A DNA stretch of 64,000 nt from Labilibaculum manganireducens (GCF_002843385.1 NZ_MVDE01000004.1:1-64000), one strand, 5' to 3'; counted from the first letter of the stretch, positions 8,016 through 17,386 are shown. The notes: a model not told the origin generated them from the sequence alone. Made by a program: numbers and translations.

Positions 8016-8912
8016 TTATTTTTTTGATTTGAGTTCAACCAGAACATCTTTCAGGTGTTCAATCCAAATGCGGACCACATCATCCTGATCTGCCATTCCT
8101 TCCAAAACTGCTTCTGTTTTGTATCCCCTGGCTTCCAATACTGATTTCCAGCTTTCTTCCTCTTCACCCGCCATATCGTTTCGGGCATGATCGCCGGCAA
8201 TGGTCATAAAAGGAAGCAACCATACTTTGTTTACTTTTCGGGTTTCCAATTTCTCAATCACCTGATTCAATTCAGGATATCCCTCGACAGTAGCCAGGAA
8301 TACATTTGGATTTTTTTCCCACAAATAGTACTGCATTCCCGGATAATATACATTTGCCGGATGATGCGTGCCATGTCCCATAAAAACAAGTACATCGCCT
8401 TCCACCATTCCTTCCGGCAGGTTTTGCAGCAAAACATCACCTAAATTTTCAATGTCATTTTGATGATAAAGCAAAGGCTTGCCTAATTGAACCCGATCAA
8501 TTCCTTTTGGCATTCCAGAAAATGCCTCCACCGTTGTTTTCAAATTTTCATATTCTTCTCCGGGAATTACATGCAGAGACTGAACCGCCACATTCGTAAA
8601 ACCTTCCTCTCCCATTTTTGCCAGAGCTTCGGCAGGCGAATCAATAGTTTCGCCGCGTGAGCGAAGTTTATTGCGAATAATTTTTGATGTAAAAGCCCAA
8701 TGTATTTCCAAATCTGGAAACGTGGCTTTCACTTCCTCTTCGATGTGTTGAAAGGTTGCCCGGGTTTCGGGATAACTGGAACCAAAGGAGACCAATAGAA
8801 TTCCTGTTTTATTCGCTTTTTTAGTATGAGCTGCAGCCATAAATGAAAATGTTATTAGGAGCAGGAACAAGCCTGTCTTTAAAAATTTACTGAACTGATA
8901 TTTTTTAATCAT
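8016..8912 (-). CDS. cbiK: Exported sirohydrochlorin cobaltochelatase (CbiK type)
   Basis: A 298-residue class II chelatase that would insert cobalt into a tetrapyrrole. Residues 1-28 are a signal peptide, so the enzyme is predicted to be periplasmic. The CbiK core follows: LLVSFGSSYPETR, the first metal/catalytic His in VQSLHVIPGEEYE, GHGTHHPANVYYPG, and the second conserved His in AGDHARNDMAGEE. Most CbiK proteins are cytoplasmic; a periplasmic form is known in Desulfovibrio. The start overlaps the end of the PepSY gene by eight bases. Placement between the TonB receptor and the importer suggests it acts on a pigment during uptake; haem or cobalt handling cannot be separated from sequence. 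Confidence 0.9.
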   Translation of the reverse strand: MIKKYQFSKFLKTGLFLLLITFSFMAAAHTKKANKTGILLVSFGSSYPETRATFQHIEEEVKATFPDLEIHWAFTSKIIRNKLRSRGETIDSPAEALAKMGEEGFTNVAVQSLHVIPGEEYENLKTTVEAFSGMPKGIDRVQLGKPLLYHQNDIENLGDVLLQNLPEGMVEGDVLVFMGHGTHHPANVYYPGMQYYLWEKNPNVFLATVEGYPELNQVIEKLETRKVNKVWLLPFMTIAGDHARNDMAGEEEESWKSVLEARGYKTEAVLEGMADQDDVVRIWIEHLKDVLVELKSKK

Positions 8913-10419
8913 TGGATTTTATTTTAACCGGTTTCAACCTTACCGGCAGTGATTTTTTAGCTTTTCTCCTGATCCATTTTATTCCCAACACAAAGCCTGA
9001 TACACTTACCACGGTTCCTCCCAACGAAAGGAATAACAGCAAGAACTTTCTTAACCATTCGTGTTGTTTTAAAAATGGGAAATCCAAAGTGTGCAGAGAT
9101 TTGTACAACCAACGGCGTCCTCTGTCGTTGCTGTTGTAGCTTTTGATGACTTCTCCCGTTTTCGGATGAATGTACATGCAGGTATGATCGGCATCGTGCA
9201 AGCTCAGCTGCCATACGGGCAAAGGGCGTTTCCACATCCCGGATTTTTGATAGTAGGCATCAAATTCGTTCAACTCTTTTAGATCGTAATTGGTGCCTGT
9301 AAATGCACTTTTGCACCAACTGCTGATTTCCTTTTCTGAATAGTCCGGTTTTGCAAAAACACCATCAGCTGTGGCAACATACACATCCGGCAATTCAAAC
9401 TGATCCCGATACACCCAAAAGCAAGCTTGATTCATAACGGTTTTCCAAACTACTTTCCGGATCGGTTTTTCACCTTTAACAGCATTCCATAAATCAGACA
9501 TTGATATTACTGCATGCTGTTTCGCATCAGGTTTCTGATTCCATACCTTCGCGGCAGAAACTTTTGCATGTACCGGCACCAGGCTTTTGGGAATATCGAC
9601 AACAGAGAAAAAACCACTCAAAATAAACGTGAATACAAAAAAGCCAAACAGAAAACCGGTAATGTGATGCCACTTGTACCAAAACTTTTTGTAAGGACTA
9701 AATTCTGTCCACTGAGAATTTTTCTTTCTTTTCTTCAAACGAATAAAGCCTGCCACTAAACCCGTAATACTTACCAGAATACCCAGAAAAGAAATCCAGG
9801 CCACCACCTTTAACCAAAGTCCTTTTTGCAGGCGCAGCGATTTAAAATAAATCCAATGAGGAATGGCTCCCAGTCGTGCGGCCCAACGGCTTTTTCTTGT
9901 TGTTTCCTGAATGATACTGCCTGTTTTCTCAGAAATGTAAATCCGCGTATGATCCTTATCATTCAAATAACATTTGTAGATAGGAAGTAAGGGATTGTAG
10001 TAGTCCCAAGGAATCCACTGGTCTAATTCTTCAATCTTTTCAACTGATTGAAGCTTAGCACCCGTAAAATCCTCTGCTAAATTTACTGCCTCTTTTTCTG
10101 TTGCTTTTTCACTTTCATTCAAAGAAACAGCATTGTATACTTTCTGCGATTTTCTTCCGGAATAAACTCTGTAAACCGGATTTCCATTCATTTTCTCTAA
10201 TTCTATTTCACCTGAAAAACTCTTTGAAGGAGCTTGAATGGAATCAAAGTCAGACTTTGTTAAAAAAGACAGATGCAGAAACCTTTCCTCTTTTGAAGCA
10301 TGAGGAAAACCTGCGAAAATCAGGACAAAACCTGATAAAAACCAAATCACAAACATCAGGCTGAGTACACTTCCTGATAGATTGTGAATTTGGAGGGTAA
10401 TATTTTTAAATCTGCTCAT
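8905..10419 (-). CDS. PepSY-associated membrane protein (PiuB-like)
   Basis: A 504-residue inner-membrane protein with four strong hydrophobic segments near residues 15-35, 205-225, 255-280 and 465-490, and two large periplasmic PepSY-like regions between them (ISEKTGSIIQE and HPKTGEVIKS are typical PepSY turns). Members often accompany siderophore, haem or corrinoid uptake genes and may reduce or process the imported metal complex; the reaction is not established. The motif HHITGFLFG near 250 and HTLDF near 455 contain His residues in or next to the membrane. It overlaps cbiK by eight bases and follows the TonB receptor by 99. Confidence 0.85.
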   Translation of the reverse strand: MSRFKNITLQIHNLSGSVLSLMFVIWFLSGFVLIFAGFPHASKEERFLHLSFLTKSDFDSIQAPSKSFSGEIELEKMNGNPVYRVYSGRKSQKVYNAVSLNESEKATEKEAVNLAEDFTGAKLQSVEKIEELDQWIPWDYYNPLLPIYKCYLNDKDHTRIYISEKTGSIIQETTRKSRWAARLGAIPHWIYFKSLRLQKGLWLKVVAWISFLGILVSITGLVAGFIRLKKRKKNSQWTEFSPYKKFWYKWHHITGFLFGFFVFTFILSGFFSVVDIPKSLVPVHAKVSAAKVWNQKPDAKQHAVISMSDLWNAVKGEKPIRKVVWKTVMNQACFWVYRDQFELPDVYVATADGVFAKPDYSEKEISSWCKSAFTGTNYDLKELNEFDAYYQKSGMWKRPLPVWQLSLHDADHTCMYIHPKTGEVIKSYNSNDRGRRWLYKSLHTLDFPFLKQHEWLRKFLLLFLSLGGTVVSVSGFVLGIKWIRRKAKKSLPVRLKPVKIKSND

Positions 10420-10518
10420 GTTAGGGTATCAAAATTGGCAAAGAGCAAATCCCCTGATCAGGAATTTCTAATTTTTAAACAGTTCAGGGAATTTGCCTTA
10501 TGCAGATAAATGTGTATT

Positions 10519-12747
10519 CTATTTTGCAAACTTGATGTTACAGCCAATAAATACGGTTCGTCCCGGATTTAAAGTGCCGTAATGAGATCCGTAAGGACTG
10601 TCATCTACGTAGTCGAAAATATTATCAACTCCGGCAGTTATTTCAAGAGATGTTCCTGCACTTGTAAACCGATGTGAGGTTGTTAGTTTCCATAAATTGT
10701 ACCCGTCGGCATTTTTTTCACCTTCATAAAATTTCTCATCCTGAATTCTGCCAATCAAGCTTACGTTTAAAGCATAATCTTTCCAGTTTCTGTCATACAG
10801 CAAACGGAAATTGGCATAATTTTGAGCCACATTTTCCAAACGAATGTCATCTGTCTCATTCATAGCATCTACATAGGAGTATCCCCCGCCAAGAGTAAAG
10901 CCTCCGCCAACTTTCACATTAAAAAGGAAATCGATTCCTTTTGATTTTGTTTCTCCAATGTTGTAGTGCTGACGTGTATTTTTAATTCCATCGGCTCTAT
11001 CTGCAGCACTTGTTTCAACTGTTTGGTAGGCAATCATATCATCAACACTATTTTGATAGGCCGATAAGCTAAACGATAATTTTGAAACAATGTATTCTGC
11101 CGAAAAAGAATAATAATCAGATTTTTGCGCATCAAGATCAGTATTTCCCAAGTAGAGATTCCCTGCTTTTTCGTAATGGTAATACAACTCTTTTAATGTT
11201 GGAGCCTTAAAACCTTTTGCATATGTTGCTCTAAAATTAAAATTGTTGAATTTGTAAAGTGTGGATAATTTGGGTGTAAAATCATTCCCAAATTCTTTGT
11301 GTTTTACGTAACGAACGCCAGCTACCAAAGAGAGGTTCTTAATTAGTTTGATCTCATCCTGAGCAAATGCAGAAAGGGTATAAGCATCTTCTTTGGCATT
11401 TACCAACCGACCTTCCGATTTCAGGCTTTCGTTTACGTATTCTCCACCCAATGTAAATTGATGTGCCTTTTTTAGACTAAAAACGTATTTTAGATTTACA
11501 TCTTCGCGTTTTTGATCCGTATTAAGAACTTTTTCTCTTATTGAATGAAGGGTTTTCCCTGATTTTGAAGATATGTCATTCTGATTGTACTTGTAATAGT
11601 ATTTAAATTGATCAGAATTAAAATCTAAAGCGATGTAGTCCTTCTTATTAATTAGGTATTTGGCTCCTGCCGAATAAGAAAAATCGTTGTAGTAATAACC
11701 ATATTTTTTTACTGTAATTGGCTGCAATACATCCTTCTCGTATTTCGATCCCATTGCATATACGCTTAGTTTATTGGTTGCGGCAAAATCAAAGCGCTGA
11801 CTGATGGTGTAATCCTCGAAGGCATTCACTTGTTTGGCATCTGTAACAACAAGTACATCATCCGATGGATCATCATTATCCATATCATCGTCAATTTCGA
11901 ACTTGCTTAGCTGCCACCCGTCCGATTCCTTTCTTGAATAAGTTGTAAGAGATGAAAAACGCCCTAAATTCAAACCTACTTTATTGAAGTACTGTCTGTT
12001 TCCATGTTCACTTAATCGGGAATTGCTTTCAGCGTAGATTTTTCGTTTCGATTTTTTGGTAATCACATTAATTACACCTGCAATGGCTTCTGATCCATAC
12101 AATGATGAAGATGCACCTTTAACCACTTCAATTCGTTCAATATCATCAGGATTAATGCGGTTGATGTCATTCTGGCCTCCAACATCTCCATACATTCTTT
12201 TTCCATCAACAAGTACCAAAATGTAATCATTGCTTAATCCGTTTAACTGCATAAAAGCCCCCATACTGCCCGGACTAAAATCAAATGATGGACTAATTCC
12301 AGTCATTAAATCATCAAATCCCGATGCCGAAACAGCCTTCACCATCTTGCTGCTGATTAGTTCGGTTTGAACGGGAGCACTTTTTAAATGATGCGGTGTA
12401 CCGGTACCTGTAACTACCACTTCGCCCAATTCTCTCTCGGATTTATTCAACTGAAAATCAAGGGCATTTGCTCCTTCCTTAATTTCTATAATTTCTTTTT
12501 TTCTTCCATATCCCGAATAGGAAACAACAATTTCGTACTCTCCCACCTTTAAGTTTCGAAACGAATAATACCCATCGCTGTTGGTAGCGGCTCCTATGGT
12601 TGTTCCATGGAAATAAACGTTGGCACCAATTAAAGGATTTGTCCCGTCCTTTTCTGTGACTGCTCCGGACAATGTCCCCACTTGAGCAACTAAACTCTGA
12701 CTTGCCAATATAAAAAGGCCAATCAGAATGTAATTTTTAAACTGCAT
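10519..12747 (-). CDS. btuB: TonB-dependent corrinoid receptor (BtuB-like)
   Basis: A 742-residue outer-membrane receptor. Order: signal peptide (1-21), a carboxypeptidase-regulatory-like domain (about 24-110, GAVTEKDGTNPLIGANVYF), the plug (115-235, with GEVVVTGTGTPHHLKSAPVQ and VEVVKGASSSLYGSEAIAGVIN) and a beta-barrel to the C-terminus, which ends in the usual aromatic-rich strand. It is the first gene behind the cobalamin riboswitch at 12896-13082, which is the main argument for a B12 or cobinamide substrate; energised by TonB-ExbBD elsewhere. The operon continues through btuD. Confidence 0.9.
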   Translation of the reverse strand: MQFKNYILIGLFILASQSLVAQVGTLSGAVTEKDGTNPLIGANVYFHGTTIGAATNSDGYYSFRNLKVGEYEIVVSYSGYGRKKEIIEIKEGANALDFQLNKSERELGEVVVTGTGTPHHLKSAPVQTELISSKMVKAVSASGFDDLMTGISPSFDFSPGSMGAFMQLNGLSNDYILVLVDGKRMYGDVGGQNDINRINPDDIERIEVVKGASSSLYGSEAIAGVINVITKKSKRKIYAESNSRLSEHGNRQYFNKVGLNLGRFSSLTTYSRKESDGWQLSKFEIDDDMDNDDPSDDVLVVTDAKQVNAFEDYTISQRFDFAATNKLSVYAMGSKYEKDVLQPITVKKYGYYYNDFSYSAGAKYLINKKDYIALDFNSDQFKYYYKYNQNDISSKSGKTLHSIREKVLNTDQKREDVNLKYVFSLKKAHQFTLGGEYVNESLKSEGRLVNAKEDAYTLSAFAQDEIKLIKNLSLVAGVRYVKHKEFGNDFTPKLSTLYKFNNFNFRATYAKGFKAPTLKELYYHYEKAGNLYLGNTDLDAQKSDYYSFSAEYIVSKLSFSLSAYQNSVDDMIAYQTVETSAADRADGIKNTRQHYNIGETKSKGIDFLFNVKVGGGFTLGGGYSYVDAMNETDDIRLENVAQNYANFRLLYDRNWKDYALNVSLIGRIQDEKFYEGEKNADGYNLWKLTTSHRFTSAGTSLEITAGVDNIFDYVDDSPYGSHYGTLNPGRTVFIGCNIKFAK

Positions 12748-12895
12748 GATCGTTTTGTTTTTTAAATTTTAAAACATCACATCTTGCTGCCAAATGTTTA
12801 CACAAACAAAGAAATTGGAATAATAAATACTGAACACGCGCGTAAGTTCAATACATATACTTCGATTCCCGGAAGCAAAATGTTCTTTAGTTACG

Positions 12896-13082
12896 ACTTG
12901 GCAGGTCTCCTGACTTATCTCAGTTTTTACAGCCTTCCCCCCATTGCTGAGAGTGGCTTGCGGTGTAAAAACCATATTTTGCACACGGCAAAATGAGATT
13001 TACAGTAGCGGGGACTGTTCCGGATTTTCACCGGATTCCCTTTTCATTCCCTCAGACGATAGTCTGAGCAGAACACCAAAAT
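12896..13082 (-). ncRNA. Cobalamin riboswitch controlling btuB-PepSY-cbiK-btuFCD
   Basis: Read on the minus strand, the segment holds the signature elements of a cobalamin aptamer: AAGGGAATCCGGTGAAAATC, CAGTCCCCGCTACTGTAA, the GCCACT core, GGGAAGGC, and the B12 box GTCAGGAGACCTGCC at its 3' end. It lies about 150 bases upstream of the TonB receptor start and begins just after a -7 promoter box. In this class, adenosylcobalamin binding represses expression, so the uptake operon should be on when B12 is scarce. Confidence 0.95.
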
Positions 13083-13087
13083 CGATG

Positions 13088-13095
13088 CAAATGTA
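13088..13095 (-). promoter_or_regulatory. -7 box TACATTTG for the btuB operon
   Basis: Matches the Bacteroidota -7 consensus TAnnTTTG on the minus strand; transcription would begin a few bases later, exactly at the 5' edge of the riboswitch. Confidence 0.6.
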
Positions 13096-13393
13096 TTATA
13101 TATATTTAAGATATCGCATTCGGGGCAAACAAACCAGAAGTGTTTCACAGCATAGATATGCAAGTTAACGCGAATAAGTAACACAGCCTACAGCTCCCAT
13201 TACAAGCCAATTAAGGCTTTAATATTTTAATCAACATCCCAGAGAATCAAGTTAACTTCAGCAATTGATTACTTGTAAAATCCATACCTCTGTAAACGAT
13301 CAGTTTCTTTACTTCTCTCCTTTTTATGTCCGTAAAATCAAATTGATTCAACTTAAAGGAAATTTAAATTTGTTTTTTAGATACTTTTTTTAA

Positions 13394-13401
13394 TAACTTT
13401 G
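13394..13401 (+). promoter_or_regulatory. -7 box TAACTTTG for the transporter/carboxylase operon
   Basis: Matches TAnnTTTG, with a TTTG at 13369-13372 as possible -33 element. It directly precedes the plus-strand riboswitch. The interval 13096-13368 between the two divergent promoters shows no gene. Confidence 0.6.
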
Positions 13402-13414
13402 CTTCCGAAAATAA

Positions 13415-13575
13415 TTAAGATACCCCGTAAAAAGGGTTTAATAGGGAATCACGTTAAAATCGTGAGCTGACGCGCAACTGTAATTCCAATACAGTTTGCA
13501 ACATCAAGCCACTGTTCCAATATCAGGAATGGGAAGGCGTTGCAAATGGAAAAGCCAGGAGACCTGTCTTATTTA
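13415..13575 (+). ncRNA. Cobalamin riboswitch upstream of AAEx transporter and acyl-CoA carboxylase
   Basis: Plus-strand cobalamin aptamer: ATAGGGAATCACGTTAAAAT, GCGCAACTGTAATT, the core AAGCCACTGTTCC, GGGAAGGCG, and the B12 box AGCCAGGAGACCTGTC. It stands back to back with the btuB riboswitch. Downstream comes a weak hairpin (13627-13648), a 46-codon ORF and, 550 bases away, the transporter gene. Confidence 0.93.
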
Positions 13576-13626
13576 ATTAGATTGATGCTTTCGCGACATA
13601 AAGCTAAAAATCAGGACTCGCTGGTG

Positions 13627-13648
13627 AATTAAAAGTTCCTTTTTAATT
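13627..13648 (+). terminator. Possible expression-platform terminator
   Basis: AATTAAAAG pairs with CTTTTTAATT (one bulged T) around a three-base loop, followed by a T-rich stretch. The stem is all AT except one pair, so it is weak; it may be the switching element of the riboswitch just upstream. Confidence 0.35.
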
Positions 13649-13713
13649 TTATTATTCCTGTTTTTTATTGATTGACGCAAAGCATACAGTTTTACCATTT
13701 AAAATGTATTGTT

Positions 13714-13854
13714 ATGCAAAAAGTAAGCAGCACTCCTCGCGAAATGGAGAAAGCAGTAAAGACCGAACACAACATGTATTTTGGCTTTGCAACTAATTAT
13801 TCCGGAAAAAATATTCACTTCCCATTTCAAAAAGTTTATAAGATTCCTTATTGA
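13714..13854 (+). CDS. Small ORF between riboswitch and transporter
   Basis: A 46-codon frame beginning MQKVSSTPREMEKAVK and ending QKVYKIPY. An in-frame start at 13672 would give 60 codons. No domain is recognised, and it has no membrane segment. It is the first possible coding region after the cobalamin riboswitch, so it could be a leader peptide or a small regulated protein, or be chance in AT-rich DNA. Confidence 0.25.
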   Translation: MQKVSSTPREMEKAVKTEHNMYFGFATNYSGKNIHFPFQKVYKIPY

Positions 13855-13856
13855 TT

Positions 13857-14128
13857 CCTGACTAGCCTCTAAATCAATAAAATTGAGCTGGCACTTTCAT
13901 TTGCCAATCCATAATATCCTGACTTCGTATCAAGGTAGATGGGAGTTCCGGCTCTTTTCATATGATTATAATTTGTTTTTAAGTTGCCATATGGAACTTA
14001 CCATGCTGAGATAATCATCTCCCTGTGTGTCAAAATCGCTTTGACATGGACGTTTCATATCCCTTTATTTCTCACTAAAAAATGATCTTCTTCTGAGATC
14101 ATATCGTTTAAAACACCAATAATTCAAC
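13857..14128 (+). other. Structured leader region before the AAEx transporter
   Basis: No credible gene. Several short hairpins are visible: gagat/atctc near 14010-14023, tgtcaaa/tttgaca near 14027-14046, and a perfect 7-bp stem with 7-base loop at 14082-14102 (ATGATCT/AGATCAT). Together they suggest a structured 5' untranslated region; no known RNA family was recognised. Confidence 0.35.
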
Positions 14129-15784
14129 ATGAACATTATAGAACTATTAACTACACCAGGAACAGCATCTACAATTGTCATCATTTGTTTGGCAGCTGTT
14201 TTAGGTATTCTATTTGGAAAACTATCGTTTCTCAGAATTAAACTTGGCATTGCAGGCATACTGTTTTCCGGTCTGTTAATTGGGCATTTGGGTGCTGCAA
14301 CCGATGCACACGTATTGCACTTTATTAAAGAATTTGGCTTGATATTATTTGTTTATTCCATTGGTTTAGAGGTGGGGCCACGCTTTATCACTTCACTTAA
14401 AAATAATGGATTAAAGATTAACCTGCTCGCTTCAGGAATTGTTATTTCAGGTTTCTTTATTGCAGTTGCTATAAAATTTATTTTCGATGTTCCCACTTCC
14501 GTGATCACCGGAATTATGTGCGGAGCTGTAACCAATACTCCCAGTTTAGGTGCTGCTCAGCAAACCATTGGCGATGTTATGGGCGCAAGCGAAAATATCG
14601 AAATTACGGGCATGGGCTATGCTGTTGCTTATCCGTTCGGAATTTTTGGAATTATTATCAGCATGATATTACTGCGTGTAATTTTCAAAATCAATGTAAA
14701 ACAGGAAGAAGAACGATACAATAAGGAAATTACCGGCCTCGATGGAAAGCCAATTGCCATAAACGTTGAGATTACCAACCAAAACCTTTTTGGCAAAAGC
14801 ATACTTTTTCTGAAAGATACCTGCAGTAATAATTTTGTTCTCTCAAGAATTAAACGAAACGATGATTTTATAGCTGCCGATTCCGAAACAATTCTTGAAA
14901 AAGGAGATATTCTTTATGGAGTATCGGTAGAATCAAATTTTAAATACATTCAACTTAATTTGGGCAAAATAAATACAACCAAAGATGTTGAGGTGTCTGG
15001 CAAACTTGGAATGAAACAAGTCATGATCACCAATAAGAAGCTGGCGGGAAAAAGTATAAAACAAATTGGGATCTCACGCCAGTTCCCTGTAAACATTACC
15101 AGAATCTACAGAAATGGTATTGAGTTAATGCCAAAGGAAGAAGACAGTATTGAATTTGGTGATACCGTACGTATTGTAGGAGAAAAAAAAGCTCTGATTA
15201 AAGTTGCCTCTCTGCTTGGCAACTCTGTAAAAGAACTATCACACCCTAATATCCTGCCCATTTTTCTGGGAATATTACTAGGGGTTATTATTGGCTTGTT
15301 TCCGATAAATATTCACGGCCTTCCTGCACCGGCCAAGCTAGGCCTAGCAGGCGGACCACTGTTAATTGCACTTATACTTGGGCACAAAGGCCGGATTGGT
15401 AAACTTGATTTCTATATGACTCCAAGTGCCAACCTTTTTATCCGGGAACTGGGTATTGTTCTTTTTCTGGCTTGTGTTGGAATTTCATCGGGAAAATATT
15501 TTGTACAAACGCTTCTAAACGATGGTTACATCTGGATGCTTTATGGCATTGCTATCACTTTTATTCCTCTCCTTATCGTTGCCGTTATTGCACATACCTT
15601 AAAAATCAATTACCTCACTATTTGTGGTTTATTGGCCGGATCCATGACCGACCCGCCGGCCTTGGAATTTGCCAATTCAATAGCTCCGATTCAGGCACAA
15701 TCGACTGCTTACGCCACTGTTTACCCTTTGGTCATGTTCCTACGGGTTTTACTCGCACAAATCCTGGTATTACTTTTTACCTAA
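14129..15784 (+). CDS. AAEx/YidE-type membrane transporter, possible dicarboxylate exporter
   Basis: A 551-residue inner-membrane protein with the duplicated AspT/YidE membrane domain: about five hydrophobic segments at residues 1-190 and five or six more at 370-551, flanking two TrkA-C (RCK_C) cytosolic domains (about 200-365). Each half carries the family signature, GAVTNTPSLGAAQQT near 130-145 and GSMTDPPALEFANS near 510-525. The family includes the aspartate:alanine exchanger AspT and the succinate exporter SucE of Corynebacterium. Its place behind a cobalamin riboswitch and before acyl-CoA carboxylase genes makes succinate or a related acid a plausible substrate. Substrate is inferred, not shown. 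Confidence 0.88.
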   Translation: MNIIELLTTPGTASTIVIICLAAVLGILFGKLSFLRIKLGIAGILFSGLLIGHLGAATDAHVLHFIKEFGLILFVYSIGLEVGPRFITSLKNNGLKINLLASGIVISGFFIAVAIKFIFDVPTSVITGIMCGAVTNTPSLGAAQQTIGDVMGASENIEITGMGYAVAYPFGIFGIIISMILLRVIFKINVKQEEERYNKEITGLDGKPIAINVEITNQNLFGKSILFLKDTCSNNFVLSRIKRNDDFIAADSETILEKGDILYGVSVESNFKYIQLNLGKINTTKDVEVSGKLGMKQVMITNKKLAGKSIKQIGISRQFPVNITRIYRNGIELMPKEEDSIEFGDTVRIVGEKKALIKVASLLGNSVKELSHPNILPIFLGILLGVIIGLFPINIHGLPAPAKLGLAGGPLLIALILGHKGRIGKLDFYMTPSANLFIRELGIVLFLACVGISSGKYFVQTLLNDGYIWMLYGIAITFIPLLIVAVIAHTLKINYLTICGLLAGSMTDPPALEFANSIAPIQAQSTAYATVYPLVMFLRVLLAQILVLLFT

Positions 15785-15844
15785 GTTCTATTTATTGGAA
15801 AATAAGTTCACAATGAATTCATTTAAATTTTACAACTAAAAACA

Positions 15845-17386
15845 ATGAAAGACAACAGAATACCATTTCAAAAATATACAAGCCGACAAGAACAGTTGGC
15901 GGCACAATACAATTGGGAATATTTCTCGAAACAACACAAAAAGGGAAAACTAACTGCCAAAGAAAGAATTGAATTGCTGTTCGACGAAAACAGTTTCGAG
16001 GAAATAGATGCATTTGTTAAACCTTCAGGCAACATAGAAACAAACATATACGGAGACGGCGTAATTTGCGGACATGGCAAAATAAACGGCCGCAAAGTAT
16101 TTGCCTTCGCTCAGGATTTTACGTTTATGGGAGGTTCACTAGGATCTGTTCATGCCGCCAAAATCATGAAAGTTCAGGACATGGCCTTAAGTATGGGGCA
16201 TCCAATAATCGGACTAATTGATTCCGGCGGAGCAAGAATACAGGAAGGTGTGGCAAGTTTAGCAGGATATGCCGGAATTTTCCACCGCAATGTAAAAGCA
16301 TCGGGTGTAATTCCTCAAATTTCGGTCATACTTGGACCTGCTGCCGGTGGTGCCGTTTATTCTCCGGCTCTTACCGATTTTATTTTTATGACCAGACAAA
16401 CAGCATACATGTTTGTAACCGGTCCGGAGATAGTGAAAGAAGTCCTAAATGAAGAAATAAATTCGGAAGATTTAGGAGGTGCGGATATACATGGTTCCAA
16501 AAGTGGGGTTGCTCATTTTGTTTACGATGATGAAGAACATACTCTTTTGGGGGTTCGAAAATTATTGCAGTATTTACCCTCTAACAATGTAGACTTTCCT
16601 CCTGTATCGGCTCAAGAAGCTTTAGCTCCTAATAATCCCCAAAAACTTGGTGTAATTATCCCTGAAGAGGCCAACATTCCTTACGATATGCTGGATATTA
16701 TCAATAATATTACAGATAAGAACAGCTTTTTCGAAATATCTGAAAATTTTGCCGGTAATATCATCATAGGATTTGCACGCCTTCAAAACAAAGTAATAGG
16801 ATTGGTTGCCAATCAGCCCAAGGTTTTAGCCGGAGTTCTGGACATTAATTCGGCAGAGAAAGCCGCCCGTTTTGTTCGTTTCTGCGATGCTTTCAATATT
16901 CCTATTTTGGTTCTGGAAGATGTCCCCGGCTTTTTACCTGGCAGCAATCAGGAACACTCCGGAATTATCCGCCACGGTGCAAAATTATTGTATGCATTTA
17001 GCGAAGCTTCTGTTCCTAAAATAACCGTAATAGTAAGAAAAGCTTACGGCGGAGCTTATATTGTGATGAACAGCAAAAATATGGGAGGAGATTTTAATTT
17101 TGCCTGGCCTACTGCCGAAATTGCCGTTATGGGTCCCGAAGGTGCAGTAAAAATCCTTCATCGAAAAGAACTAATCCAATCGAAAAATACCGATGAACTA
17201 AAAGCAAAATTAATTGCTGACTACAAGGAAAATATTGCCAACCCATACATTGCTGATGAAAAAGGATATGTTGACGAAGTAATTGAACCCGCCAACACCC
17301 GTAAAAAATTAATTTCCGCTTTCGAAGCTCTGGAAAACAAATACATGGAGAAAATTGCTAAAAAGCACGGAAATATTCCTCTTTAA
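15845..17386 (+). CDS. Acyl-CoA carboxylase carboxyltransferase (beta) subunit
   Basis: A 513-residue biotin-dependent carboxyltransferase of the PccB/MmdA family, which moves CO2 between carboxybiotin and propionyl- or acetyl-CoA. Crotonase-like motifs are intact: DSGGARIQEGVASLAGY (near 127-143), GPAAGGAVYSPALTD (near 161-175), and KAYGGAYIVMNSK in the C-terminal half. In Streptomyces the residue after GGAY separates PccB (Asp) from AccB (Ile); here it is Ile, so acetyl-CoA use cannot be excluded. Starts 60 bases after the transporter stop; biotin carboxylase and carrier genes follow, so this is a complete ATP-dependent carboxylase rather than a sodium-pump decarboxylase. Confidence 0.93.
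   Translation: MKDNRIPFQKYTSRQEQLAAQYNWEYFSKQHKKGKLTAKERIELLFDENSFEEIDAFVKPSGNIETNIYGDGVICGHGKINGRKVFAFAQDFTFMGGSLGSVHAAKIMKVQDMALSMGHPIIGLIDSGGARIQEGVASLAGYAGIFHRNVKASGVIPQISVILGPAAGGAVYSPALTDFIFMTRQTAYMFVTGPEIVKEVLNEEINSEDLGGADIHGSKSGVAHFVYDDEEHTLLGVRKLLQYLPSNNVDFPPVSAQEALAPNNPQKLGVIIPEEANIPYDMLDIINNITDKNSFFEISENFAGNIIIGFARLQNKVIGLVANQPKVLAGVLDINSAEKAARFVRFCDAFNIPILVLEDVPGFLPGSNQEHSGIIRHGAKLLYAFSEASVPKITVIVRKAYGGAYIVMNSKNMGGDFNFAWPTAEIAVMGPEGAVKILHRKELIQSKNTDELKAKLIADYKENIANPYIADEKGYVDEVIEPANTRKKLISAFEALENKYMEKIAKKHGNIPL

Noticed and set aside
7949..8047. Longer N-terminus for the BtuF-like lipoprotein
   Set aside because: It would bury the lipoprotein signal peptide behind 33 polar residues and overlap cbiK by 32 bases.
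12769..12996. Open frames on both strands over the btuB leader
   Set aside because: They lie across the cobalamin riboswitch and its leader and have no conserved motif.
15472..15816. 114-codon frame overlapping the AAEx transporter
   Set aside because: Alternate frame of the second membrane domain; no start context.
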